Assembly: GCA_030523825.1 (NCBI GenBank)
Contig: JAUNHU010000001.1
Coordinates: 1 to 64,000 of the forward strand
Source of the DNA: Lautropia sp.
GTDB lineage: Bacteria; Pseudomonadota; Gammaproteobacteria; Burkholderiales; Burkholderiaceae_E
Direction of reading: 5' to 3'
Length of the DNA: 64,000 bases
In this document: piece by piece, positions 46,007 to 55,238 of the stretch
Layout of the letters: every line of letters starts with the position of its first letter
Numbering within the stretch: position 1 is the stretch's first letter
Notes under the pieces: generated by a model
The model's database searches: none
Told to the model about the DNA's origin: nothing
What the model saw: the letters and a program-made list of their open reading frames with translations, nothing else
Program-made: the position numbers and the translations under genes

Positions 46007-47665
46007 TCACGCAGGAACATCAATCCCGGCAAAGGGTGCAATGACACAGAAACGTAAGCGCGCGCCTGCAGGCAACTGCCCAGCCAGATCGAGATGATGT
46101 GGCGCCACGCAGGCAATGACCGGATATCCACCGGTGAGTGGGTGATCGGCCAGAAACAACACTGGCTGTCCGTTGGCCGGAATCTGCAACGCGCCTGTCA
46201 CCGTTCCTTCCGATGCCAGCTCCCTGCCTTCGAATTCGGGCGCGCGCGCCAGCGGCATTTCACCCTGCAAACGGAGCCCCACCCGGTTGGACTGCTGCGT
46301 GACCAGCCAGGACTGATCCTCCAGCAATGCCAGGGCCTCCGCGCTGAACCAGTCGGCACGCGGCCCCGGGACGATATCGAGCGTGACCACTTCCGCCCCG
46401 GTCTGCTGCTCCGGCGAAGGCAGGTCATCGTGCAATACCGCCTGCGGGTGCAACACCACCGGCCCCATGTGCCGGTTGCCCGTCCGAAGCGGAGCGCCAG
46501 CCACCAGCGGCTCCGGTCCGACGAAAGCCAGCGTGTCGGTAGCACGGCTGCCCAGCACCGGCTGCACATCGAAGCCGCCACGCACCGCCAGATAGCTGCG
46601 CAAGCCGGCTTCCGGTGTACCGATGCCCAGCGTGTCGCCCGGTTCCACCGAAAAAGGTTCATCACGCCCGACGGCAACCTGCGTGCCATCGGCATGCACC
46701 AGCTGAACCGGACCGGAAGCCCCCGTAACCGCCATCACTGCGGCCGAATGCACCTGCAACCGGAAGCCGCCATGCAGCAGCTCCAGTGCCGGTGCATTGC
46801 GATGATTGCCCACCAGGCGATTCGCCCGGAGGAAGGCGCGACGATCGAGCGCACCGGAAGCCGACACGCCCTGCCCCGCCTGACCGGCCCGCCCCAAGTC
46901 CTGAAAAATGGCCTGCAGGCCGGGAGCAAGCACCTCGAAGTCGGGAGAAGCCTTTTCTTGCGATGCCTGCCCGGCACCCGCCCCGACCGGCACCATTGCC
47001 GGGCGGCCAGCCGCGCCTGCCAGAATCCTTGCCAACACCTCGGCGCCTGCGTCGGTTTCGGCATCCACGAACTGCACACGCTGCCCCGGTTGCAGGAAAG
47101 CCGGCGGATTCCGGTTCAGATCCCACATCGGCACCTCGGTGGTGCCTATGAGCTGCCAGCCCCCCGGCGTGGCACGCGGATAAATGCCGCAGAACTGCCC
47201 GGCAAGCCCCACCGAACCTGCCGGAATGCGCGTGCGCGGGCTGGAACGACGCGGCACATTGAACAGCGGGTCGGAACAGGTCATGTACGCAAAACCGGGC
47301 GCAAATCCCGCAAAGGCCACCTGCCAGACACTTTCCGAATGACGGCGGACGAGTTCCTCGCGGGAAACCTTCAGGTACGCCGCCATCTCATCCAGATCTT
47401 CGCCGTCATAACGCAGCGGCAGCTGCACCAGCGTGCCGGTCTGGTGCGCGCGTTTGCCGCCCCGATGACGCATCACCTCGGCCACCAGCCTTTCCCGGCT
47501 ACACGCGGTGGGGTCAAACTGGATGAGCACCGTGCGTGCGGCCGGCACCATGTCGAGCACGCCCTCGACGGGCGACTGCTGCAACGCCTCGAAAAGCGCC
47601 AGCGTCTCATCGAGATCATTCAACTCGACCAGCAAGGCATCCAGACTGACTGGCAACAAACGCAT
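46007..47665 (-). CDS. pxpBC: 5-Oxoprolinase subunits B and C, fused (PxpB-PxpC)
   Basis: A 552-residue fusion. Residues 1-225 are the PxpB/KipI (AHS1) domain with 'FAGFAPGFAYMTC' and 'VGLAGQFCGIYPRATPGGWQLIG'. Residues 245-550 are the PxpC/KipA (AHS2) domain with 'QDLGRAGQAGQGVSASGALD' and 'SNRVGLRLQG'. With PxpA it cleaves 5-oxoproline to glutamate using ATP. The two subunits are separate in E. coli. The ATG at 47665 is chosen over the in-frame TTG at 47677. It is 165 bp downstream of pxpA. Confidence 0.92.
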   Translation of the reverse strand: MRLLPVSLDALLVELNDLDETLALFEALQQSPVEGVLDMVPAARTVLIQFDPTACSRERLVAEVMRHRGGKRAHQTGTLVQLPLRYDGEDLDEMAAYLKVSREELVRRHSESVWQVAFAGFAPGFAYMTCSDPLFNVPRRSSPRTRIPAGSVGLAGQFCGIYPRATPGGWQLIGTTEVPMWDLNRNPPAFLQPGQRVQFVDAETDAGAEVLARILAGAAGRPAMVPVGAGAGQASQEKASPDFEVLAPGLQAIFQDLGRAGQAGQGVSASGALDRRAFLRANRLVGNHRNAPALELLHGGFRLQVHSAAVMAVTGASGPVQLVHADGTQVAVGRDEPFSVEPGDTLGIGTPEAGLRSYLAVRGGFDVQPVLGSRATDTLAFVGPEPLVAGAPLRTGNRHMGPVVLHPQAVLHDDLPSPEQQTGAEVVTLDIVPGPRADWFSAEALALLEDQSWLVTQQSNRVGLRLQGEMPLARAPEFEGRELASEGTVTGALQIPANGQPVLFLADHPLTGGYPVIACVAPHHLDLAGQLPAGARLRFCVIAPFAGIDVPA

Positions 47666-47830
47666 TCCAACCCCCAAAGAACCCTCAGACCATCAGGCAT
47701 GAAAACGATTCAGAACCTGCGATTCCGGACTGCTGGCGAAAACCCCGCGCGGGACAAGGCACCTTCCCAGGCACCGGCTGCCATCGCCAGGCAATCCGTA
47801 TCAGCACTCAAGGTAGCGATGTACATCGCT

Positions 47831-48589
47831 TCAGGCAAACGCAGCCAGCTTCACACCGGCCTCAGTCAGCGCTTGCCGTACCGCGCGTGCCATCGCCACG
47901 GCATCGGGACTATCACCATGCACGCAGATGGAATCTGCCTCGACACGCGCCAGACTGCCATCCACCGCCTCGACGACACCTTCCTGCACCAGACGCAACA
48001 TGCGCGCCGCCACCTTGTCTGCATCGTGCAGGACCGCCCCCGGCTCACGCCGGGATACCAGCGTGCCCAGTGGTGTGTAGCCGCGGTCGGCAAAGGCTTC
48101 TGCCACCACGCGCAAACCGGCATCACGTGCCCATTGCACCAGCGGAGAGCCGGCCAGCACCACCAGCGCCAGCGAGTCGTCCAGCGAGCGGATCGCCTCG
48201 ATCACATCGGCAGCCTGTCGCTGATCGTGTGCGATGGTGTTGTAGAGCGCACCGTGCGGCTTCACATAGCGCACGCGCGTGCCCGCCACCCTTGCCAGCG
48301 CCTGCAATGCGCCGATCTGATAGATGACATCGGCACGCAGGTCTCTTGAAGCCACGTCCATGTTACGGCGGCCAAAACCCGCCAGATCGGGATAGGCAAC
48401 GTGCGCCCCCACGCTGACACCGCGCTCCGCCGCCAGGCGCAGCGTATCGAGAATGCCGGCAGGATCGCCCGCATGGAAGCCACAGGCGACATTGGCGCTC
48501 GTCACGATGTCGAGCATGGCAACGTCATCACCCATCGGCCAGGCACCAAAACTCTCACCCAGATCGCTGTTCAGATCAATGCTTGGCAT
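47831..48589 (-). CDS. pxpA: 5-Oxoprolinase subunit A (LamB/YcsF family)
   Basis: PxpA is the third subunit of prokaryotic 5-oxoprolinase. The 252-residue protein opens with the family signature '[14 protein letters not shown]' and has '[14 protein letters not shown]' near residue 43 and '[14 protein letters not shown]' near residue 115. The ATG at 48589 gives the normal length. It is followed by pxpBC and preceded by an NRAMP-fold transporter on the same strand, so the module probably imports and hydrolyses 5-oxoproline (pyroglutamate). Confidence 0.96.
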   Translation of the reverse strand: MPSIDLNSDLGESFGAWPMGDDVAMLDIVTSANVACGFHAGDPAGILDTLRLAAERGVSVGAHVAYPDLAGFGRRNMDVASRDLRADVIYQIGALQALARVAGTRVRYVKPHGALYNTIAHDQRQAADVIEAIRSLDDSLALVVLAGSPLVQWARDAGLRVVAEAFADRGYTPLGTLVSRREPGAVLHDADKVAARMLRLVQEGVVEAVDGSLARVEADSICVHGDSPDAVAMARAVRQALTEAGVKLAAFA

Positions 48590-48842
48590 TCGACAAACCT
48601 CAGTTTCAAGAAATTGCCCTGCACCGGGCAAGGCGCTGAATCACTCAGGACAACACAACCCCCTCGGGCACGTGCATGCTACTCATTCGTCCCGCGAAAG
48701 CCTTTGCTGCCTGCAGGACGAATCAGGAAAGACATCGAAGGCCGGGCGGCGAGACGGCACACAGAGCAACGCCCATGTTGTCATGCCTGCCAGCAAGACC
48801 ATCTCTGCCTCCCCTGCAACATCACATGCCAGATGGCACCGC

Positions 48843-50108
48843 TCAAGCCGACAGCAACTTGAAGATCGGCCCCACCGACACATAACCCATGTACCAGGTG
48901 AGCGCACATACGGCAGTACCCAGCACCAGCAGCCATTTCGGATAGGGCGTACTCCCCAGCAGATCGGGACGCGCCCAGCCGATATACATGAAAATGCTCA
49001 TGCCCAGCGGCAGGATCAGGCCATTGAAACCGCCGGCAAACACCAGCAGCGCAGCCGGTGCCGTGCCCAGGCTCATGAACACCGCCAGTGAAATGGCAAT
49101 GAACACCACCGTGGCCCGATTACGAGCCTGCACCGAAACATCCGGCTTGAAGGCCGTGAGGAAGGACATCGAGGTATAGGCGGCACCGATCACGCTGGTG
49201 ATGGCGGCAGCCCAGAGCACGAGACCGAAGGCACGCAGACCGAACTCACCCGCTGCCGACTGGAATGCCTGCGCAGCCGGATTGGCGCCCTTGCCGGAAA
49301 CATCGATGACCACACCGCTGGACACCACGCCCAGAATGGCCAGAAACAGCACATAGCGCATCACGCCGGTGACAGCAATGCCATTGAGCGCCCCCGAGGT
49401 GACGGCACTGAGGTTTTCCTCGCCCACCGTGCCCTTGTCCAGCAGTCGGTGCGCGCCAGCATAGGTGATGTACCCTCCCACCGTGCCGCCGACGATGGTG
49501 GTGATGGCCGCCCAGTCGACGAGATCAGGCAAGACCGTCTGGCGGAGAGCCTCGCCCACCGGCGGGCCGGACACGAAGGCCACATAGGTCGTCAGCACAA
49601 TCATCAGGACACCGAGCCAGATGATGAGCCGGTCGACGGCCATGCCGGCACGCCTTGAGGAAAAGATGAAAATGGCGATGGCGGCGCTGATGATGCCCCC
49701 CCATCTGGCATCGAGCCCCAGCAGCGCGTTCAGGCCCAGACCGGCACCGGCAATGTTGCCGATATTGAAGACCAGCCCGCCAAACATGACCAGCAACGCC
49801 AGCAGATGCCCGCTGCCCGGCAGTGCCGCATTGGCCAGTGATGAGGCATTTCGGCGCGACACCGCGATCATCCGCCAGATGTTGAGCTGCACCACGAAGT
49901 CGATGAGCACCGAGGCCAGGATGCCGAAGGCAAAGGCCGCGCCCAGCTTCGTGGTGAAGGTTGCCGTTTGCGTGATGAAGCCCGGACCGATGGCAGACGT
50001 TGCCATCAGGAAGATGGCAGCGATGATCGAGGCACGGCGGGACTGGACGAAATCTGCGCCGCCCGATGCCACCGGCTGATCGGATGAAGTGTTGGAAGAC
50101 TGGCTCAT
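48843..50108 (-). CDS. NRAMP-fold transporter of the pxp cluster
   Basis: A 421-residue, about 11-helix membrane protein of the NRAMP superfamily. TM1 reads 'SAIGPGFITQTATFT'. The metal-binding DPGN of true Mn/Fe NRAMP transporters is replaced by GPGF, and TM6 lacks the usual metal methionine motif. It therefore probably does not carry metal ions. Its place 253 bp upstream of pxpA suggests 5-oxoproline or a related acid as substrate. The start at 50108 (ATG) precedes a short hydrophilic N-terminus. Confidence 0.82.
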   Translation of the reverse strand: MSQSSNTSSDQPVASGGADFVQSRRASIIAAIFLMATSAIGPGFITQTATFTTKLGAAFAFGILASVLIDFVVQLNIWRMIAVSRRNASSLANAALPGSGHLLALLVMFGGLVFNIGNIAGAGLGLNALLGLDARWGGIISAAIAIFIFSSRRAGMAVDRLIIWLGVLMIVLTTYVAFVSGPPVGEALRQTVLPDLVDWAAITTIVGGTVGGYITYAGAHRLLDKGTVGEENLSAVTSGALNGIAVTGVMRYVLFLAILGVVSSGVVIDVSGKGANPAAQAFQSAAGEFGLRAFGLVLWAAAITSVIGAAYTSMSFLTAFKPDVSVQARNRATVVFIAISLAVFMSLGTAPAALLVFAGGFNGLILPLGMSIFMYIGWARPDLLGSTPYPKWLLVLGTAVCALTWYMGYVSVGPIFKLLSA

Positions 50109-50473
50109 TGTTCTTCTTGGCGAAAACCCGTAAATATACGACCTCGAACCGCCCCTTGTCCCGCCGGGCAATCAGGATAAACCATGATTGCACCGCCCCA
50201 CTCCGCGCAGAAGCGCTGAACGCCTGCCAGAACCTGTATTTCCGCCAGCCATTCTCCAATGGGTTTCGACACCCCCCATTGACAGGAGCGCGCTGGCGTT
50301 GATGATGGCGCCTGCGATCTTCACCAGCATGAAACCAGGTTTCAGCCATGCACCGCACCTGAGCACAAGTTATAGTTCCTCATCCCCGTCCACCTTGCCC
50401 GGCAGTTCAACCCCTCCCCGAAGCGGAGTCCTTTCCGGGCAAATCCCGCCACCCTTTCACCACGCATAGCAAC
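50109..50473. other. Divergent promoter region between NRAMP-like gene and dtd
   Basis: 365 bp without a gene. It contains the 24-bp inverted repeat described separately (50168-50191) and C-rich stretches. Promoters for both directions should lie here. Confidence 0.35.
50168..50191. promoter_or_regulatory. Operator-like inverted repeat
   Basis: GCAATCA-N10-TGATTGC, a perfect 7-bp inverted repeat 60 bp upstream of the NRAMP-like start, suitable for a dimeric repressor of the pxp module. Confidence 0.45.
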
Positions 50474-50911
50474 ATGCACCTCCTTGTCCAGCGCGTATCA
50501 GAAGCCGCCGTCCGCATCGACGGCAACATTGCAGGGCAGATCGGCCAGGGTTTACTCGTTTTTGTCTGTGCAGAGCCCAATGACACCATCGAGCAGGCGC
50601 AACGCGTGGTGGCCAAGCTGCTGAAGCTGCGCATCTTCAGTGACGAGGCAGGCAAGATGAATCGCAGCGTGCAGGATGTGGGCGGCGGCCTGCTCATCGT
50701 CAGCCAGTTCACGCTGGCAGCCGATGTGCGTCAGGGAAACCGACCCAGCTTCATTGGCGCTGCGCCGCCCGCACTGGGTGAGGCTCTTTACGAAGACGTG
50801 TTGCGCCTCGCCCGTGAACAGCACCCCAATGTCGAAAGTGGCCGCTTTGGTGCGGACATGAAGATCTCGCTCATCAACGATGGCCCGGTTACGATACCGA
50901 TGCGGTTCTGA
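50474..50911 (+). CDS. dtd: D-aminoacyl-tRNA deacylase
   Basis: Dtd removes D-amino acids (and glycine from tRNA-Ala) from tRNA. The 145-residue protein has both hallmark motifs: 'SQFTLAAD' near residue 78 and the Gly-cisPro motif 'NDGPVTIP' near residue 136. It is a cytosolic quality-control enzyme. tenA follows after 105 bp. Confidence 0.97.
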   Translation: MHLLVQRVSEAAVRIDGNIAGQIGQGLLVFVCAEPNDTIEQAQRVVAKLLKLRIFSDEAGKMNRSVQDVGGGLLIVSQFTLAADVRQGNRPSFIGAAPPALGEALYEDVLRLAREQHPNVESGRFGADMKISLINDGPVTIPMRF

Positions 50912-51016
50912 TCAGGGCGCGTCGCCCCAAACTGCAACCGCAACGGATCGGCACCGCCATTTTCATGTAACGAAGTACGGGCAGGACGATGCCCATGTCA
51001 GTCGAGGAGATGCCTC

Positions 51017-51664
51017 ATGAGCCGATTTTCCGAGATCCTGAAAGCAGAGTGTGCCGATGACTGGCATGCCAGCGTCAACCACCGCTTCGTGAAGGAGATC
51101 TTTGCCGGAACACTTGATGACGCCCATCTGCGGCGCTATCTGGTGCAGGACTATCAGTTCGTCGACCGCTTCGTGGCGCTGCTGGGGGCTGCCATCGCCA
51201 GTGCGGACCAGTTTGCGGCACGTGTACGGTTATCGCAGTTTGCCGCGATGATCACCAGTGACGAGAACACCTACTTCATTCGCTGCTTCGATGCGCTCGG
51301 TGTTCCGGAAACCGACCACCATGCCCCGGCGCTTGAGCGCATTACGCGGGATTTCCAGGAGCTGATGCGTGAAGCTGCCGACAGCCGACGCTACGCCAGT
51401 GCCCTCGCCGTCCTCTGTGTGGCGGAGGGGCTCTATCTGGACTGGGCCGACCGGCCCGAACGCCCCCGCCCCGAGCGCTTCGAGCACGCGGAATGGATCG
51501 AACTTCATGCCAACGATCTCTTCCGAAAATTCGTCGGCTGGCTGCGCAGCGAGCTGGATCGCATGGGCACGCTGATTTCGCCGTCTGAAAAGGAAGAAGC
51601 CCGCAGATTCTTCCATCGTGCCGTGCGACTGGAGCGGGCTTTCTTCGACATGGTCTATGCCTGA
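51017..51664 (+). CDS. TenA family protein, probably TenA_E type
   Basis: A 215-residue helical TenA/PqqC-fold protein. The conserved 'YLVQDYQFVDRF' and the C-terminal Glu in 'LERAFFDMVY' are present. In the region of the B. subtilis TenA nucleophile (Cys135) the sequence aligns as 'LCVAEGLYLDWA', with Ala and Glu in place of Cys and Tyr, so it belongs to the Cys-less TenA_E group. That group acts in salvage of thiamine breakdown products in some bacteria. No thiamine genes are adjacent. Confidence 0.85.
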   Translation: MSRFSEILKAECADDWHASVNHRFVKEIFAGTLDDAHLRRYLVQDYQFVDRFVALLGAAIASADQFAARVRLSQFAAMITSDENTYFIRCFDALGVPETDHHAPALERITRDFQELMREAADSRRYASALAVLCVAEGLYLDWADRPERPRPERFEHAEWIELHANDLFRKFVGWLRSELDRMGTLISPSEKEEARRFFHRAVRLERAFFDMVYA

Positions 51665-51955
51665 ACGGCCTCGCCCCCTGTCTGGCCCTCGGTGACGCGG
51701 AGTGCGCACTCATCGTTTCAGGCTGCGCAATCATCACCCGGGTGGTGGTTGGCTGAACGGACAGCATGGGGCGGTGTCGGGTGTTGCCTCTTTCGACACC
51801 GCATCAGCGTCCCCCTGCCAGGGATCAGGATCGGGAGAAGTTGCCATGCAGCCCGCCCGGAACAGGAGCAGAATACGGTCAGTACCGGCTTGCTTGGCAG
51901 GGCGCGAGGCAGCATGAACGCTGCAGGCCTCGCCCCATCGCCGGACAAGCGTGAC

Positions 51956-51990
51956 GGAACCCGCGCACCGCATGGCGCGGGTTCCTGTTT
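51956..51990 (+). terminator. Strong hairpin upstream of ltnD
   Basis: An 11-bp perfect stem GGAACCCGCGC/GCGCGGGTTCC with an 8-nt loop is followed by TGTTT. It lies 36 bp before the ltnD start, in the 361-bp tenA-ltnD gap (51665-52025), in which no gene is seen. It could end tenA transcription or attenuate ltnD. Confidence 0.55.
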
Positions 51991-52025
51991 CCGTTCCATT
52001 CAGGCATTCGATCTGGAGACACCTC

Positions 52026-52931
52026 ATGTCCAAGAAAACCGTAGGGGTGGTTGGTCTCGGCGCGATGGGCGCCGGCATTGCAAAAACGCTGCGTGACCGC
52101 GGCTTCGATGTCGTGGTGTGTGACGCCCGGCCCGGTGTGGCCGAAACCTTTGCAAAGGACGGCGGGGTGGCGTGCCGCTTTCCGTCCGAAGTGGCCGAGC
52201 GTGTTCAGGTGCTGGTTTCGGTGGTGGTGAATGCGGCGCAGACCGAGGACGTGCTCTTTGGCGAGCATGGGGCGGCCCAGGCGCTGAAGCCCGGCAGCAC
52301 TTTCATCATGTGTTCCACCGTCGACCCGAACTGGTCGATCGCGCTGGAAGGCCGGCTGAACGCCATGCAACTGCACTACATCGACGCACCAATTTCCGGT
52401 GGCGCAGCCAAGGCGGCCTCCGGCCAGATGACGATGATGACCGCGGCCAAGCCCGATGCCTATGCGGCCGCCAACGAGGTGCTGGACGCGATGGCCGGCA
52501 AGGTCTACCGGCTGGGCGACAAGGCCGGCGCAGGCAGCAAGGTGAAGATCATCAATCAGCTGCTGGCCGGTGTGCACATTGCGGCAGCGGCCGAAGCGAT
52601 GGCGCTGGGGCTGCGCGAAGGTGTGGATGCCGACGCGCTCTACGAAGTCATCACCAACAGCGCTGGCAACAGCTGGATGTTCGAGAACCGCATGGCCCAT
52701 GTGATTGCCGGCGACTACACACCACTGTCGGCCGTGGACATCTTCGTGAAGGATCTCGGCCTGGTGCTGGACACCGCCCGCGCCACGAAATTCCCGCTGC
52801 CACTGGCGGCCACGGCGCACCAGATGTTCATGCAGGCATCCACGGCCGGACACGGGCGCGAAGACGACAGCGCCGTCATCAAGATCTTCCCCGGCATCAG
52901 CCTGCCAGAGAAAAAGGACGACAAGGCGTGA
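52026..52931 (+). CDS. ltnD: L-threonate 2-dehydrogenase
   Basis: A 301-residue beta-hydroxyacid dehydrogenase: 'VGLGAMGAGIAKTL' (NAD binding, residues 9-22), 'DAPISGGAAKAASG' near residue 122 and the catalytic lysine region 'GSKVKIINQLL' near residue 173. With otnK and otnC next to it, the best match is LtnD, which oxidises L-threonate to 2-oxo-tetronate. A GGAG ribosome binding site precedes the ATG. otnK starts 49 bp later. Confidence 0.93.
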   Translation: MSKKTVGVVGLGAMGAGIAKTLRDRGFDVVVCDARPGVAETFAKDGGVACRFPSEVAERVQVLVSVVVNAAQTEDVLFGEHGAAQALKPGSTFIMCSTVDPNWSIALEGRLNAMQLHYIDAPISGGAAKAASGQMTMMTAAKPDAYAAANEVLDAMAGKVYRLGDKAGAGSKVKIINQLLAGVHIAAAAEAMALGLREGVDADALYEVITNSAGNSWMFENRMAHVIAGDYTPLSAVDIFVKDLGLVLDTARATKFPLPLAATAHQMFMQASTAGHGREDDSAVIKIFPGISLPEKKDDKA

Positions 52932-52980
52932 ATGCACCGGCATGAACACGCGATGACCTGAGATCAGCACATCACACACC

Positions 52981-54315
52981 ATGAACACGACCACCTCGTC
53001 ACCCAACGATCCGGCGCCATCATCGGCACCAGCCGCCGCATCCGGCGGCAAGCGCATCCTCCTCGGCTGCATCGCCGATGATTTCACCGGCGCCACCGAC
53101 CTTGCCAACAACCTCGTGCGCGCGGGCATGCGCGTAGTGCAGACCATCGGCGTGCCCTCCGGCCCGCTGGATGCCGAAGCCGACGCCGTGGTGGTGGCAC
53201 TGAAGTCCCGGACCATTCCGGTCCAGGACGCCATCTACCAATCGCTCGCCGCGCTCAAGTGGCTTCAGGCCCAGGGTGCGCAGCAGTTCTATTTCAAATA
53301 CTGCTCCACCTTCGACAGCACGCCACAGGGCAACATCGGCCCCGTCACCGAGGCGCTGATGGACGTGCTGAACACCCCGTTCACCATTGCCACGCCGGCC
53401 TTCCCCGACAACAAGCGGACGGTGTTCAAGGGCTACCTGTTCGCCGGCGAGGGCCTTCTGAACGAGAGCGGCATGCAGAATCACCCGCTGACGCCGATGA
53501 CCGACCCGAACCTGGTTCGCGTGATGCAGGCACAGACGAAGCGCAAGGTGGGCCTGATCGACTACCGTGTGGTGGCCCAGGGTGAACAGGCGATTCGTGC
53601 CCGCATCGAGGAACTGAAGGCCGAAGGGGTGGGCGTTGCCATCGTCGATGCCATCTCCAATGACGACCTGCTGCGCATGGCACCGGCGCTGAAGGACCTG
53701 CCACTGCTGACGGCAGGTTCGGGCGTGGCCATCGGCCTGCCGGGCAACTTCGGTCTGGCGCCGTCCAGCACTGCTGCCGCCCTGCCCGCTGCCAGCGGCC
53801 TGAAAGCCATCGTCTCGGGCAGCTGCTCGGTAGCCACCAACGGTCAGGTCGCCGATTTCATCAAGCGCGGCGGCGAAGCAATGGCCATCGACCCGCTGCG
53901 CATTGCAGCCGGCGTGAACGTGGCGGCCGAAGTGCTGGCCTGGGCCGAATCCCGCATCACCAAGGAGCCGGTACTGGTCTATTCCACCGCCGAACCCTCG
54001 GCTGTGAAGCGCATCCAGAGCGAGCTGGGCGTGGAAAAGGCAGGCAGCATGGTGGAGCATGTGATCGCCGACATTGCACGCGGGCTGGTGGAGCGCGGCG
54101 TGCGGCAGCTGGTGGTGGCCGGTGGCGAAACCTCCGGCGCCTGCGTACAGGCACTGGAAATTGCCCAGATGCGTATCGGTCATCAGATCGACCCTGGTGT
54201 GCCCTGGTGTCATGCCGTGTCGCCGCTGGCACCGGAGGGTCTTCACATCACACTCAAGTCCGGCAACTTCGGTACGGTGGATTTCTTCACCAAGGCTTTC
54301 GGGCAACTGGGCTGA
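52981..54315 (+). CDS. otnK: 3-Oxo-tetronate 4-kinase
   Basis: A 444-residue DUF1537-family (four-carbon acid sugar) kinase. The N-terminal domain has 'GCIADDFTGATDLANNLVRAG' with the substrate Asp residues; the C-terminal domain has 'GSCSVATNGQ' and 'VVAGGETSGACV', and ends 'LKSGNFG...DFF'. It phosphorylates 3-oxo-tetronate. A 20-residue Ser/Pro/Ala-rich leader precedes the domain. It lies between ltnD and otnC, in the known pathway order. Confidence 0.95.
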   Translation: MNTTTSSPNDPAPSSAPAAASGGKRILLGCIADDFTGATDLANNLVRAGMRVVQTIGVPSGPLDAEADAVVVALKSRTIPVQDAIYQSLAALKWLQAQGAQQFYFKYCSTFDSTPQGNIGPVTEALMDVLNTPFTIATPAFPDNKRTVFKGYLFAGEGLLNESGMQNHPLTPMTDPNLVRVMQAQTKRKVGLIDYRVVAQGEQAIRARIEELKAEGVGVAIVDAISNDDLLRMAPALKDLPLLTAGSGVAIGLPGNFGLAPSSTAAALPAASGLKAIVSGSCSVATNGQVADFIKRGGEAMAIDPLRIAAGVNVAAEVLAWAESRITKEPVLVYSTAEPSAVKRIQSELGVEKAGSMVEHVIADIARGLVERGVRQLVVAGGETSGACVQALEIAQMRIGHQIDPGVPWCHAVSPLAPEGLHITLKSGNFGTVDFFTKAFGQLG

Positions 54316-54526
54316 AACCCTTCATGGAACGCCGGGCAAGGCAAGACTACCGACAGGCAGGATGAAGCGACATCAGGGCACCCGGTCCTGAACGATACTC
54401 TCCTGCCTGCTCATTGACAGACTGCCCCGGCTTTCCCTGACAAGAACAACGGCCTGCACCACGTCGCTGGAGACACCGCCATCACCCGCTTCAGGCAGCG
54501 CAGGCCACAACAGAAATCTCCCTCTC

Positions 54527-55237
54527 ATGACAAAAGACATTCCCTTCATGAACGAAGCCGAGGCGCGCGAGGAAATCTGCCGGGTGGGCAGAGTGCTGTT
54601 CAAGCGCGGCTATGTACATGCCACCGCCGGCAACATCAGTGTACGGCTGGCCGATGGCTTTCTCATCACCCCCACCGATGCCTGCCTGGGCACACTCGTG
54701 CCCGAGCGGCTGGCAAAGCTGGATCGGGACGGCAATCAGGTATCGGGCGACCGGGGCAGCAAGACCATCGTGCTGCACCGTCGAATCTATGAAGCCACCG
54801 AACAAACCGGGGCGCCGGCACGCTGCGTGATCCACACCCACAGCACGAATCTGGTTGCGTGCTCACTGGCAGCAGACACGGCAGCCGGCAATCAACTGCC
54901 AGCCGACGCCGAGCTGTTGCCGCCGATCACGCCCTATTTCGTGATGAAGGTGGGGCGGGTACCGCACATTCCGTATCACCGACCGGGCCATGCCGATGCG
55001 GCAGAAGCAGTGGCGCAGGCGATTGCGCGTCATGCGGCAGCAGGGCATCCGATCCGGGCCGTGATGCTGGCACGGCTGGGGCCGAACGTGTGGCACGACA
55101 CGCCGGCAGCGGCCATGGCCACGCTGGAAGAACTGGAAGAAACAGCAAAGCTGTGGACGATGCTGACCCCGAAGCCCACACCGCTGAGCGAGGCGCAGAT
55201 CGAGGATTTGCGCAAAACCTTTGGCGCAAGCTGGTAG
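54527..55237 (+). CDS. otnC: 3-Oxo-tetronate 4-phosphate decarboxylase
   Basis: A 236-residue class II aldolase. Zinc ligands include HTHS near residue 105 and 'IPYHRPGH' near residue 150. It decarboxylates 3-oxo-tetronate-4-phosphate to dihydroxyacetone phosphate. The start could be 54527 or 54548; neither has a clear ribosome binding site. The 211-bp gap from otnK is unusually long and holds no gene. The isomerase gene otnI, often present, is missing. The stop lies one base from that of the convergent xth gene. Confidence 0.93.
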   Translation: MTKDIPFMNEAEAREEICRVGRVLFKRGYVHATAGNISVRLADGFLITPTDACLGTLVPERLAKLDRDGNQVSGDRGSKTIVLHRRIYEATEQTGAPARCVIHTHSTNLVACSLAADTAAGNQLPADAELLPPITPYFVMKVGRVPHIPYHRPGHADAAEAVAQAIARHAAAGHPIRAVMLARLGPNVWHDTPAAAMATLEELEETAKLWTMLTPKPTPLSEAQIEDLRKTFGASW

Positions 55238-55238
55238 C

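Noticed and set aside
46094..48349. A 751-codon open frame opposite pxpBC and pxpA
   Set aside because: It is Arg/His/Gln-rich and spans two genes and their gap; it is a shadow of conserved genes on the other strand.
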